DNA from: Flavobacterium sp.
GTDB lineage: Bacteria; Bacteroidota; Bacteroidia; Flavobacteriales; Flavobacteriaceae
NCBI RefSeq assembly: GCF_027483985.1
Contig: NZ_JAIXTJ010000008.1
Location: 1-64,000, forward strand
DNA length: 64,000 nt
Reading direction: 5' to 3'
Of this stretch, positions 15,519-24,436 are shown piece by piece. How positions within the stretch are numbered: the stretch's first letter is position 1; every line of letters starts with the position of its first letter. Below the pieces are notes generated by a model, which saw nothing but the letters and a program-made list of their open reading frames with translations, searched no databases and had not been told where the DNA came from. The translations under genes were made by a program, and so were the position numbers.

Positions 15519-16753
15519 TGAAAAAAGCAATTTACCTATTGTTTTTATTAAGCGCTTTGCTCCTTTTGGCATTCGGAACTGCTTTGGTTTCGGATAAAAA
15601 AGCGTCGTTTGAATTGGTTTCGAATACTAAAACTTTCATCGCTGGAAACAGAATTGAACTAGAATTTCATCCTAATGCTGACAGTGAAAAACCGCAACTT
15701 TTCATCATTCATTCGTATGGAAAAACATTACTTGATGCAACCATTGAAAAAGGAAATTACATTTTTAAAATTCCTGAAAATTATTGTAAAAAAACAGGTG
15801 AAGTTTCTTGGTTTTTAATCAACGAAAATGAAACTAAAAATTCAGGAACTTTTGAAATTGTGCCAAATGATACAACTAAAACTGTTGTTGAAAATTATCT
15901 TGGTCCACGAACCATTCTAGCTGGCGGAAAAGAATTCACCATGATGGTAACGGTTCCAACTGATGGTTTTGACAATCCAAAAAAAGAAAACACTAATGTG
16001 ATTTTGAAACATCAATTTTTGCAAAACGTAACCAATCTCAATTTAAAAACTAAAAACTTTATTGCTTGTTACGATATCTATTCTCCAAATAAATCAGGAA
16101 AAATGTTGGTCTCAACAGAATGTGACAAAATCGCAACCAAAGAAATTGAAACCGAAATCTATCCAAATATTGCAACCAATTTCACTATAGATTACAAAAG
16201 AAATCACGAGTTTGCCGATGGAAATCAGATTACGCATTTTACAACATCTAGCATAAAAGACCAGTACGGAAATGTGGTTAGCGATGGCACTTTGGTTTCG
16301 TTCCTTATCAAAACTAAAAACAATTTGGTATTGAAAACTTTTGGAACAACCATAAACGGAATTGCTTCAGCTCAATTATTGCATCCAGATCATCAAGAAG
16401 TATATTCTGTGAAAGGATTTGTAACCGGAATTGCCGAAAGTAATTCAATCACCATCAATTACAAACCTATTATTTCGACTTTTAATTATTCGTTTTCAAA
16501 TAAAAATAGAACGGTAAAAGTTGGACCAATAACAAGTTTTATGAATCAATTGGTTCCTGATGGAATAAAAGTAATTGTAAAGGTTTTCCATAAAGATAAA
16601 TTAGTGGCAACTTTGCAAGAAGACACTTCCAAAGGATTGGCAATTTTTGAACTTTCAGAAGATTTTTATAAAGAGAAAAACTATCGTTTTGAAATTACAA
16701 CATTAGGCATTAGCAAACAAACAGAAACACTAAACTATGAGCTTCATAAATAA
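15518..16753 (+). CDS. Exported Ig-like protein of the glycan locus, unknown function
   Basis: A 411-residue protein with an N-terminal signal or anchor (MKKAIYLLFLLSALLLLAFGT) followed by beta-rich repeats resembling invasin/Ig-like folds, for example DQYGNVVSDGTLVSF. I recognise no enzyme motif. The start overlaps the upstream stop by one base and the 3' end overlaps the next gene by 17 nt, so the three genes are surely co-translated. Position suggests a periplasmic or outer-surface partner of the membrane transferase and the hydrolase. Confidence 0.7.
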   Translation: MKKAIYLLFLLSALLLLAFGTALVSDKKASFELVSNTKTFIAGNRIELEFHPNADSEKPQLFIIHSYGKTLLDATIEKGNYIFKIPENYCKKTGEVSWFLINENETKNSGTFEIVPNDTTKTVVENYLGPRTILAGGKEFTMMVTVPTDGFDNPKKENTNVILKHQFLQNVTNLNLKTKNFIACYDIYSPNKSGKMLVSTECDKIATKEIETEIYPNIATNFTIDYKRNHEFADGNQITHFTTSSIKDQYGNVVSDGTLVSFLIKTKNNLVLKTFGTTINGIASAQLLHPDHQEVYSVKGFVTGIAESNSITINYKPIISTFNYSFSNKNRTVKVGPITSFMNQLVPDGIKVIVKVFHKDKLVATLQEDTSKGLAIFELSEDFYKEKNYRFEITTLGISKQTETLNYELHK

Positions 16754-18290
16754 TAAAAACACGATTCGTACCGTCTTGATTAGCTCATTTATTTTACTAA
16801 ATGTGCTGTTGCTTTTTGGATTAAGTAGCATTTTAGAATATTTAAATACTGGCGCCGATAGAACTTCGATGTTGCATTTGGAAAAAGAAACTGTAAATAC
16901 TTATTTACCAAAAGTTATTTGGGAAGAATTGAATAATGTGGGTAGAGAAATGGAACCAAATACCTTAAAAACTATTGAAAAAGACTATTTATTTTCATGG
17001 TACATCAAAAATAAATCGCTAGAAAACAATAAAAAACAAGGCATAGAAGATTATTACACACAAAATGCTCGAGTGAATTTGTACAACAGCATTGATTATA
17101 ATTTGAAAAACAAAATCACCATTGAAAGTACTACTTTAAAACACAATCCGAAATTAGAATTTTATAGTGAAGACGGACAACAAGTGGTTTTTACTGATAA
17201 AAATGTTATCGAATTTCAAAAAGTTTATAAAGACAAAAAATTAATTTCAGAAGTTCAAGATACGGCAACCTACAAAGTTATGATGTTGTTGGAAGATGGT
17301 TTTTGGCGCATTCGTCACATTCAAAAAATGAAACCTGAACCTTTTGCAAAAGACACTTTGAAAGCCAATCCGGAATTTAAAGTTGTTGGAAAAAAGATAA
17401 AATACAACAATGCCGATTTTATAAGTAAAGGAATTAATTATTATCCTAAAAATTCGGCTTGGGATACTTTTGGCGAATTATTTAACAAAGATACCATTGC
17501 AAAAGATTTTGATATTATTAAAATAGCAAAGCTCAATTCGATTCGTATTTTTATTCAATATGAGGATTTTGGCAAAGCAGATATTAAACCAGAAAAACTG
17601 GAGAAACTTAAAACTTTATTGGATTTAGCAGAAACAAAAAACCTAAAAGTTGTGGTGACTTTATTTGACTTTTATAGTGATTATACTTTAGAAAGTTGGA
17701 CATTGACTAGTCGACACGCCGAAAAAATTGTTACTGCCTTTAAAGATCATAAAGCTATTTTGGCTTGGGATATTAAAAACGAACCGAATTTAGATTTTGA
17801 AAATCGCGACAAAAACAATGTAATAAATTGGTTGCAACAAATGATTACTGTAATTAAAGAAAATGACCCGAATCATTTGGTTACAATTGGTTGGTCGAAT
17901 TCTTATGAAGCAACCAATTTAGAAGATAAAGTTGATATTGTTTCCTATCATTTTTACAACGCCATTGACGATTTTGAAACAGAATACGGAATATTAGATA
18001 AAGTGACTAAAAAACCTATTGTTATTCAGGAATTCGGAGTTCCATCGTATCGCGGAATTTGGAATTGGACAGGAACAACTAAAGATGGTCAAGCCGAATA
18101 CCACAAAAAAATGCAAGAATTATTCAAAAAGAACAATCTTGCATTTATGTCGTGGACTTTGTATGATTTTCCTGCTGTGCCAAATCAAGTTGCCGGAAAA
18201 TGGCCTTGGCAGAAAAACAGACAGAAAAAATTTGGTTTTATTGATGAAAAAGGAAAAGAAAAACCTGCCTTTTTATACATTTCTAACTAA
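16737..18290 (+). CDS. Membrane-anchored glycoside hydrolase (GH5/clan A-like) with NTF2-like domain
   Basis: 517 residues. An N-terminal membrane anchor (about 10-33) is followed by an NTF2-like domain (about 50-200), then a TIM-barrel hydrolase (about 225-515) of cellulase/mannanase type. The acid/base Glu is in WDIKNEPN and the nucleophile Glu in IVIQEFGVP, as in clan GH-A. Hydrolases of this kind are common partners in exopolysaccharide loci (BcsZ, PslG and PelA are analogues, not homologues by name). Last gene of the operon. It converges with the GT4 gene, the ends overlapping by 18 nt with no terminator between. Confidence 0.85.
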   Translation: MSFINNKNTIRTVLISSFILLNVLLLFGLSSILEYLNTGADRTSMLHLEKETVNTYLPKVIWEELNNVGREMEPNTLKTIEKDYLFSWYIKNKSLENNKKQGIEDYYTQNARVNLYNSIDYNLKNKITIESTTLKHNPKLEFYSEDGQQVVFTDKNVIEFQKVYKDKKLISEVQDTATYKVMMLLEDGFWRIRHIQKMKPEPFAKDTLKANPEFKVVGKKIKYNNADFISKGINYYPKNSAWDTFGELFNKDTIAKDFDIIKIAKLNSIRIFIQYEDFGKADIKPEKLEKLKTLLDLAETKNLKVVVTLFDFYSDYTLESWTLTSRHAEKIVTAFKDHKAILAWDIKNEPNLDFENRDKNNVINWLQQMITVIKENDPNHLVTIGWSNSYEATNLEDKVDIVSYHFYNAIDDFETEYGILDKVTKKPIVIQEFGVPSYRGIWNWTGTTKDGQAEYHKKMQELFKKNNLAFMSWTLYDFPAVPNQVAGKWPWQKNRQKKFGFIDEKGKEKPAFLYISN

Positions 18291-19475
18291 AGTATTTACC
18301 ATTTTATTAATTTCAATTTCTTTAAATTTTTGAAGGTACATTTCAACAATTTTATCCATTGAAAGTGCGCAAGCAGCTTTGTAATTAGTTTTTGCAATGC
18401 GTCTTCTGTAATTATCATCTTCAAGAATAGTACTGATAGCTTTTGCTAATGAAGAAGCACTTTCTGGATTAAAGAATTCACCTTTGTAACCTTCATCTTC
18501 AACTAATAAAGCTAGATCACCTAAATCAGGCATAACAACTGCTTTTCCGTAACTTCCTGCTTGATGTAAAACTCCAGAACTTCCTGTAGTTGATGTATAA
18601 GGAAATGCAACTATTGTGCTTTCAGTAAAGATACGTTCTACATCATTTTCTTCTACATATCCAGTAAAAGTAATTCCTTCAACATGTGAGTATTTTTCTT
18701 TAACCGATTGTAAATATCCTGGTGTATTTGGACTATCAGTTCCAGCAATTACAATTTCGATTTCTTCATTATTAGTCTTGCGAATTAATTCAACTGCGTC
18801 AATTAGAATATCAACTTTTTTGTACGTTCCAAACTTTCCAAAAGCCATTACTTTTTTTGGTCCAGCTGGTAAATCAAAACTAACATTCTTTGGAGTTTCA
18901 AACGAACCATGTGGAATTAACGCAACATTATTAGTTTTATATTTTGCATTTAAAACATCAACATATTTATTGATAGTTACTGCAACAGTATCAGCTTTCA
19001 AAATACAACTTGTAAGAGTAGTTCCGATGAAATTATATATTTTTTGAGCAATTTTATTTGATGTAAATCCAGCATTTGCTAAATCTACTTGTTCCATAAT
19101 ATTGTGCAATAAAACTACTGTGTTGCATCCTAATATTTTTAAAATCATTGGCAACAACAATCCTAAAGCAGCAGGAATTTTTTTATCGCCAAATTTTACA
19201 AATTGTAAATTGAACAAAACAGCATCTGGTTTTTCTTTTAAAACCGCTTTTACTATGGTGAAAATGTTAGCATAGCTATTAAATTCCCAACATTCGTTAA
19301 CGGAAACTTTATTGCTGTTTTCAAAATCCAATTGTTTTGGTTCTGATGTTCTATCCGTAATTAAAACCAATTCTGAAACTTCTTCTTTTTGAACAAAGTT
19401 TTTTACTAAATGGTAACCATATTCGTTTAACGTAACTTTACTAGGTGGAAATGCTGTTACAACTGCTATTTTCAT
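18273..19475 (-). CDS. Family 4 glycosyltransferase
   Basis: About 400 residues in a GT-B fold: an N-terminal half beginning KIAVVTAFPPS and a C-terminal half with the donor-binding region FGKFGTYKKVDILIDAV, EIVIAGTDSPN and GSSGVLHQAGSYGKAVV. Family members move nucleotide-sugar residues to lipid-linked or glycan acceptors in the cytoplasm. Two in-frame ATGs at 19508 and 19496 lie at or beside the predicted transcription start, so the third ATG is preferred. The promoter bears LytTR-type repeats, placing the gene in the same regulon as the receiver-GT2 fusion. Confidence 0.88.
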   Translation of the reverse strand: MKIAVVTAFPPSKVTLNEYGYHLVKNFVQKEEVSELVLITDRTSEPKQLDFENSNKVSVNECWEFNSYANIFTIVKAVLKEKPDAVLFNLQFVKFGDKKIPAALGLLLPMILKILGCNTVVLLHNIMEQVDLANAGFTSNKIAQKIYNFIGTTLTSCILKADTVAVTINKYVDVLNAKYKTNNVALIPHGSFETPKNVSFDLPAGPKKVMAFGKFGTYKKVDILIDAVELIRKTNNEEIEIVIAGTDSPNTPGYLQSVKEKYSHVEGITFTGYVEENDVERIFTESTIVAFPYTSTTGSSGVLHQAGSYGKAVVMPDLGDLALLVEDEGYKGEFFNPESASSLAKAISTILEDDNYRRRIAKTNYKAACALSMDKIVEMYLQKFKEIEINKMVNTLVRNV

Positions 19476-19510
19476 TTTTTTATTTTTTAGATTCATTTTA
19501 TTTTTCATGA

Positions 19511-19580
19511 CAAAAGTCCAATAAAATCAGTAGTCAAATTTTTAAATTCGACGAATGGAAATTTAGTTTAGACGAACATT
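19511..19580 (-). promoter_or_regulatory. Promoter with two LytTR-type direct repeats
   Basis: Minus strand: -7-like GACTTTTG (19511-19518), a TTG at 19535-19537 (16-nt gap), then repeats beginning at 19548 (TCGACGAATGGA) and 19569 (TAGACGAACATT), 21 bp apart. The second repeat overlaps the 3' end and stop codon of the upstream flippase gene. From -7 box to first repeat is 30 nt, as at the receiver-GT2 promoter. The 16-nt stretch around the start site (TTTTTCATGACAAAAG) is identical at both promoters. Confidence 0.75.
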
Positions 19581-20849
19581 CTTTTTATTCTGATAAAAGA
19601 AATAAGCTAATTGAAAAAACAATAAGATTACCATTGAAATAATTTGCATTTCAACCACTTGTTCTAGTGATTTATGAAACATCACAATTAAGATTATTTG
19701 GGTTAATCCTAAAAGTGCTGAAATTACAACTGGAGTATACTTATTAATAGAAAGAAAATAGTAAGCAAAGATATTGGCAATAGCAAAAATTGATGTTGAT
19801 AAAGCGTATTTCCACAATAAAGGAGCTATTGAAAGATAGTCTTCACCAAACATTAAATTGACAACTAAATTTGGAAAAAAATAAGTAGTTGCAACAATTA
19901 TTACAGACAATGAAACAATATAACCAACATATTTAATCAAAATAGGTTGCGTGTTTTTTCCTTCTTTTTGAAGTGTAAGTACTTTGGGCAAAAGTAGCAT
20001 TACAAACATCCAAGCTACAAAATAAACTACTCTTCCAATCAAGGCAAGAGAAGCATACAATCCAGCTTCTTGGTTGTTAAAATAGTGCTTCACAAGAATT
20101 ACATCGCTATTGTTGATAATGATTTGGGTAAGCTCGTAAAAAGCTGTAAGGGCAAAAAAGGTGGCGATGTTTTGAACACTCAACATTTCTCTTTTTTCAA
20201 GCGTAGGTTTCTTGAAAAAGATTTTTTGAAACGGTTGTAATCCAAAAACAAAAGACAATGTAATTCCGGAAGCAACAATAATAGTAATAGGTAGATTTGG
20301 GACAAAAAGGATGGCGACGATAGTTAACAATAAGCGACTAATCATTTCTGAAGTGTAGGTTTTCGACAGATTGAAAAGGTTGTTTTTCCCTTGGTAAACA
20401 CCTCGATTCACACTCATTAAAAAGTAAAGCGGAATTCCGGCACCAAACAAAACAAACATTAATGCAGATTGTGTATGAAAGACTTTTTGTAGTAGGTTAC
20501 AAGAAGCCATGATGATTAATCCTAAACCAATTCCAGACAAAAGAGCGGATGTAGTCATTAATCGAATAAAAGCAATACGTTTTCTAAAATTGTAGATCAC
20601 TACATATTTAGTAGTTACAATTTGAAACGTCATTCCAATAAAGGAAAGAATCAATAAAAATGTAATTAAAATAGCAGCATCGGCAAAAGCTTCTGGACCT
20701 AAAACTCGTCCTAAAATTAAATTGTAAAGATAATTTCCGCCATTTACCAACAACATGGTAAGCATAAACATTTGTTCAGCGCTGAACTGTTTTGAAACAA
20801 ATGGCATTCTAAACTGTGCTGATTTTAACATCTTAAAGTCGTTTATCAT
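19563..20849 (-). CDS. Oligosaccharide flippase (MOP/Wzx-type)
   Basis: A 428-residue integral membrane protein with about 12 hydrophobic segments, laid out like polysaccharide-biosynthesis flippases of the MOP superfamily (LLVNGGNYLYNLILGRVLGPEAFADA near the N-terminus is characteristic). It would move lipid-linked glycan intermediates across the inner membrane. It follows the STAS gene by 18 nt and probably shares its promoter. Confidence 0.85.
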   Translation of the reverse strand: MINDFKMLKSAQFRMPFVSKQFSAEQMFMLTMLLVNGGNYLYNLILGRVLGPEAFADAAILITFLLILSFIGMTFQIVTTKYVVIYNFRKRIAFIRLMTTSALLSGIGLGLIIMASCNLLQKVFHTQSALMFVLFGAGIPLYFLMSVNRGVYQGKNNLFNLSKTYTSEMISRLLLTIVAILFVPNLPITIIVASGITLSFVFGLQPFQKIFFKKPTLEKREMLSVQNIATFFALTAFYELTQIIINNSDVILVKHYFNNQEAGLYASLALIGRVVYFVAWMFVMLLLPKVLTLQKEGKNTQPILIKYVGYIVSLSVIIVATTYFFPNLVVNLMFGEDYLSIAPLLWKYALSTSIFAIANIFAYYFLSINKYTPVVISALLGLTQIILIVMFHKSLEQVVEMQIISMVILLFFQLAYFFYQNKKNVRLN

Positions 20850-20867
20850 TTTAGAAATTACTTAAAA

Positions 20868-21170
20868 TTAAGCTACATTATTGTTTAATAAAAAACTTAA
20901 CTTTTCTTCTTTAAATAATTCAACTACTTTTTGATTTTGATGTCCAACTATATAAAATGCTTTGTTTTTTGAAAGTGCTTTTTTGTATAAATTAATAATT
21001 GTTTGAAAAGCTGTTTTGTCAATATCAATTGTATTATTAAGTGAAATCATTATAAAACCGGATTCATTAATTAATGCTTCAAAATAATTTTTTAATGAAT
21101 TGGTGTTTTGAGAATTTAAACTTCCGTTGATTTCAAAAATTCCTGCGTTGTTTGTAATTTGTAATGCCAT
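20868..21170 (-). CDS. STAS domain protein
   Basis: 100 residues forming a single STAS domain: FEINGSLNSQNT, MISLNNTIDIDKTAF, then helix and strand. STAS proteins act as phosphorylation-dependent partner switches. Where SpoIIAA has the phosphorylated DSSG, this protein has DKTAF, so a Thr could be the modified residue. It heads a two-gene transcript with the flippase and has a LytTR-type promoter. It may couple signalling to the glycan machinery post-translationally; the partner is unknown. Confidence 0.82.
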   Translation of the reverse strand: MALQITNNAGIFEINGSLNSQNTNSLKNYFEALINESGFIMISLNNTIDIDKTAFQTIINLYKKALSKNKAFYIVGHQNQKVVELFKEEKLSFLLNNNVA

Positions 21171-21212
21171 GATTTTGATTTATTTTTATTGTTTTATTTT
21201 ATTTTTCTGATG

Positions 21213-21283
21213 CAAATATCTGATGATTAACTACGAGACATCATTATTATTCGACGAATGGTAAGTTGCTGTAGATGAAATAT
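21213..21283 (-). promoter_or_regulatory. Promoter with LytTR-type repeats upstream of the STAS gene
   Basis: Minus strand: -7-like GATATTTG (21213-21220). The expected -33 position (21238-21240) reads TGT, a weak box. Repeats start at 21251 (TCGACGAATGGT) and 21272 (TAGATGAAATAT), 21 bp apart, with the first one 31 nt from the -7 box. A poor -33 box with activator sites just upstream would suit a promoter that needs an activator. Confidence 0.7.
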
Positions 21284-21332
21284 CAAAGGTTTATGTCTAA
21301 CTTGCACTCATTAATAATTACACTATCGACGA

Positions 21333-23399
21333 ATGACATTATTTAAAAAAATAACTCTAATTTTCCTTTTCACTTATAGTTTTATAGGTCAAGCTCAAAA
21401 CATGATTGAAGGATTTAGTAATCTTGAAAAAGGAGAATTTGATAAAGCTGAAGTTTTCTTTACTACTATATTAAAGGACTATCCTCAAAATAAAACGGCA
21501 AGACTTTGTTATGCTCGTGCAGTTGGGTTGAATAAACAACCTGAAAAAGCTTTAACATTATTCACAACATTAAAAAGTGAATATCCTGATGATTTAGAAA
21601 TAAAATTGAATTATGCTGAATCCTTATTATGGAATAAAAAGTTTGATGATGCTAAAATCTACTACACTAAATTAGTTGCTGACAATCCAACCAACTTTGT
21701 TGCTCATCTTGGTTTTGCTAATACGTTATCCAATTTAAAAGAATTTAAAGATGCTTTGTCATATGTAAATAAAGCTTTGGAACTATCTCCAGGAAATGGC
21801 GGAGCTTTGGTTTCTAGAAAATACATAAAACTGGGTTATGCTAACGAAATGGTTTCTGCAAAAAAATATACTGAAGCCGAAACTTTTTACAATGAAATTC
21901 TAACTGATTTTCCAAATGATAAAGAAACGTTATTGAATAAAGCCAATTTGTATTTGATTACTAAAAATAGTGTGAAAGGAAGAGAAACTTATAATTTATT
22001 ATCTACATCAGATCCTATTTTAGCATTAAATGGTTTATCATTAGTAGAACATATCGCAGGAAAAGAAAGCAAAGCTCTTGAGATTTCTGAACAAGCAATG
22101 TCTAAAATTGGTGAAACCAAAGATGAAAAACTAATCAAGCAAACACAAGAACGCTATGTTCAAGCGCTTATTTGGAACAAAAAATACAAATTAGCAGAAT
22201 CTAAAATTTTAGAATTAAACAAACTTTATGCAAACGAAAATTGGTTATTAGCTTTATCAGCAACATTAGCGATTTACAAAAGTGATTTTAAAGATAGTAT
22301 TAAATATTACGAAAGTATTTTGGTAAACGATTCTAAATCATTCGACGGAAATCTTGGAGTTGCCAATGCTTATTATGCTTCGGGAGAAACTGATAAAGCT
22401 TTTAAAGCCGTTTATCAAACGTTAGAAATCTTCAAAAATCAGAACGATGCTACGAATTTTTTGAAGAAATTAAACGAAGAACATACGCCATCTGTTGAAG
22501 AAAAAATAAGTTACTCATTTGATAATGGTAACAATACTGCCATAACTTCGAGAACATTAATAACGTTTCCGCTTTCTACCAAATGGTCTTTAAACACTAC
22601 TTATCAATATAGAAAAACAGACAATTCTGTTACCAATATTAGTGCTGATGCTAACGATTTTCTAGTTGGAGCATCTTATAAATTTCATCCTAAAATTAGT
22701 TTTAATGTTGATGGTGGAATTACCTCAGCAAGTTCACCAACAGCAAGCTATACTTCTTTATTGCTGAATTCATACTTCAAAATTAAACCAATGAAATTAC
22801 AAGATTTAGAAATTGGATATAAGCGCGACTTGCAAAATTTTAATACTGATTTGATTGACAAACAGATTTCGGCTGACAACTATTATTTTAATTATAATAT
22901 TGGATCAAACTTTAAATTGGGTTGGTTTACACAATATTTTTATACAACTCAATCAGATAATAATACTAGAAATTTATTGTTTACCTCACTGTATTATAGC
23001 TTTTTATCGAAACCTGTTTTAAAAGGTGGATTCAATTACCAATTCATTTCGTTTAAAGACCAAGTGCCAACGGTTTACTTTAGTCCGAGTCAATTTAACG
23101 CTTACGAAGTTTTTGTAGAATTATTGAAAGATGAAAAAATTGCAGAAAAAGGTTCCTTCTTTTATAATTTGAACGCTGCAACTGGATTTCAATACATCGA
23201 AAAATTAGACAAGCAATCAACTTATAGAATTCAAGCAAAATTAGGTTATAAATTTTCAGACCGATTGTTAGCTAACGTTTACGGATTGAAAAGTAATATT
23301 GCTTCGGCTGCTGTTTCTGGATTTACCTATACCGAATTTGGATTTCGTTTAAAATGGTTGTTTTTAAGCAAACCAATTTTTAAAACCAATTTACAATAA
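21333..23399 (+). CDS. TPR and outer-membrane beta-barrel protein (YaiO/BcsC-like exporter)
   Basis: 688 residues: signal peptide (1-21), seven or more TPR units (about 25-370), and a C-terminal beta-barrel (about 385-688) rich in alternating aromatic strands, resembling the YaiO outer-membrane barrel family. Periplasmic TPRs joined to a barrel are the plan of BcsC and PgaA, which export exopolysaccharide through the outer membrane. That role fits here but is inferred. A unit TCGACGAATGAC, like the locus repeat, overlaps the start codon. The 3' end overlaps the convergent LytTR gene by 9 nt. Confidence 0.82.
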   Translation: MTLFKKITLIFLFTYSFIGQAQNMIEGFSNLEKGEFDKAEVFFTTILKDYPQNKTARLCYARAVGLNKQPEKALTLFTTLKSEYPDDLEIKLNYAESLLWNKKFDDAKIYYTKLVADNPTNFVAHLGFANTLSNLKEFKDALSYVNKALELSPGNGGALVSRKYIKLGYANEMVSAKKYTEAETFYNEILTDFPNDKETLLNKANLYLITKNSVKGRETYNLLSTSDPILALNGLSLVEHIAGKESKALEISEQAMSKIGETKDEKLIKQTQERYVQALIWNKKYKLAESKILELNKLYANENWLLALSATLAIYKSDFKDSIKYYESILVNDSKSFDGNLGVANAYYASGETDKAFKAVYQTLEIFKNQNDATNFLKKLNEEHTPSVEEKISYSFDNGNNTAITSRTLITFPLSTKWSLNTTYQYRKTDNSVTNISADANDFLVGASYKFHPKISFNVDGGITSASSPTASYTSLLLNSYFKIKPMKLQDLEIGYKRDLQNFNTDLIDKQISADNYYFNYNIGSNFKLGWFTQYFYTTQSDNNTRNLLFTSLYYSFLSKPVLKGGFNYQFISFKDQVPTVYFSPSQFNAYEVFVELLKDEKIAEKGSFFYNLNAATGFQYIEKLDKQSTYRIQAKLGYKFSDRLLANVYGLKSNIASAAVSGFTYTEFGFRLKWLFLSKPIFKTNLQ

Positions 23400-24104
23400 G
23401 TTCAATCGTTTCATCAATTCAGGACGATTGGCGCGACTTACCGGAATTACTTCTTTGGCAATAAGTACCGAATTGTCTTCAATATCAATGATTTTTTTGG
23501 TATTGATAATGAACGAACGATGTACTTTTAGAAACAAATCTTTAGGTAATTTATCTTCTATTTTCTTTAAAGTAGAATGTACCACGTAGTTTTTGACATC
23601 GGTTTTTATGTGAATATAATCGCCTTTGGCTTCAACAACACTTACCGAATCGAATTCGATTTTAATTAAACGTCGGTCAATATTTACATAGAATTCTTTG
23701 CTGTTATCTTCTGTAGTTAACTTAACTTCTTTAGTCGAAGTTGAACTAGGAATTTGAGCTGCATTTGCTTTAACAATAGCTTTTTGAAAACGTTCTTCAG
23801 TAATAGGTTTTACTAAATAATCAACAATACATTCGTATTCAAAAGCTTCGATGGCGAAGTTTTTATCGGAAGTTATTAAAACGACTTTTGGTGGATTTTT
23901 TATGGTTTGAATAAAATCAAATCCTGTAAAATCTGGCATATGAATGTCTAAAAATATCAAATCAACATCATTTTGATTCAAATATTTAATGGCTTGCATA
24001 GCATTTGAAAATTCCTGAACTAAATTAAGTTCTTTATGGGTAGAAATCATCTGAGCAATAATTGCTCTAGCCATTTCTTCATCATCTATAATAATGCAAT
24101 TCAT
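23391..24104 (-). CDS. LytTR-family response regulator
   Basis: The 237-residue protein has a receiver domain (1-118: IIIDDEE, phospho-Asp in IFLDIHMP, conserved Lys in YLVKPI) and a C-terminal LytTR DNA-binding domain (about 138-237: YIHIKTDVKNYVVHSTLKKIEDKLP, FLKVHRSFIIN). It is the only DNA-binding protein in the locus and the natural reader of the four sets of ACC(A/G)TTCGT repeats found between 12.2 and 30 kb, including those before its own operon. Last gene of the signalling operon, 14 nt after HPt. Confidence 0.93.
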   Translation of the reverse strand: MNCIIIDDEEMARAIIAQMISTHKELNLVQEFSNAMQAIKYLNQNDVDLIFLDIHMPDFTGFDFIQTIKNPPKVVLITSDKNFAIEAFEYECIVDYLVKPITEERFQKAIVKANAAQIPSSTSTKEVKLTTEDNSKEFYVNIDRRLIKIEFDSVSVVEAKGDYIHIKTDVKNYVVHSTLKKIEDKLPKDLFLKVHRSFIINTKKIIDIEDNSVLIAKEVIPVSRANRPELMKRLNLL

Positions 24105-24118
24105 AAGCCAAAAAGGGT

Positions 24119-24436
24119 TTATAATTTATCTACAAAATCTTGCATCATTTTTAAAATTGATTCAAATTCAGATTGCAATATGGTAGATTGTTCTTTTAAA
24201 TTATCTTCATATTCTTCGGCAATATAGTAACTTTTTTCTAGACCAAGAATAGAAACTTTATGTTTCAGTTTGTGAACGCTTTCTGCAGCCAATTTATAGT
24301 TTTTAGTTTTAATTTGGTTTTGATATAAAGCCACTTCTTCAGGCAATTCTCTTTTTAAGATTCCGATAATTTTGGCTTTAAATTCTTCGTTATCGCCTGA
24401 TAACTGATTGATATAATTTGAGTTTGGTTGTTCCAT
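24119..24436 (-). CDS. Histidine-phosphotransfer (HPt) domain protein
   Basis: 105 residues forming one HPt four-helix bundle. The likely phospho-His lies in AAESVHKLKHKVSILG, where most HPt proteins have HxLKG; here the Gly is His. The start is set by a TAATG overlap with the preceding kinase stop; an in-frame start 60 nt upstream would lie inside that gene. It presumably carries phosphate between kinase and receivers of this operon. No kinase here has a fused receiver, so the intermediate may be the single receiver encoded by the first gene. Confidence 0.85.
   Translation of the reverse strand: MEQPNSNYINQLSGDNEEFKAKIIGILKRELPEEVALYQNQIKTKNYKLAAESVHKLKHKVSILGLEKSYYIAEEYEDNLKEQSTILQSEFESILKMMQDFVDKL

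Noticed and set aside
18019..18333. Plus-strand open frame of 104 codons
   Set aside because: It is an alternative frame of the glycoside hydrolase 3' end, has no domain, and crosses into the convergent gene.
19476..19508. Upstream ATGs as start of the GT4 gene
   Set aside because: They coincide with the predicted transcription start, and the family N-terminus begins at the later ATG.
23952..24227. Plus-strand open frames opposite the LytTR and HPt genes
   Set aside because: They are shadows of strong minus-strand genes with complete domain motifs.
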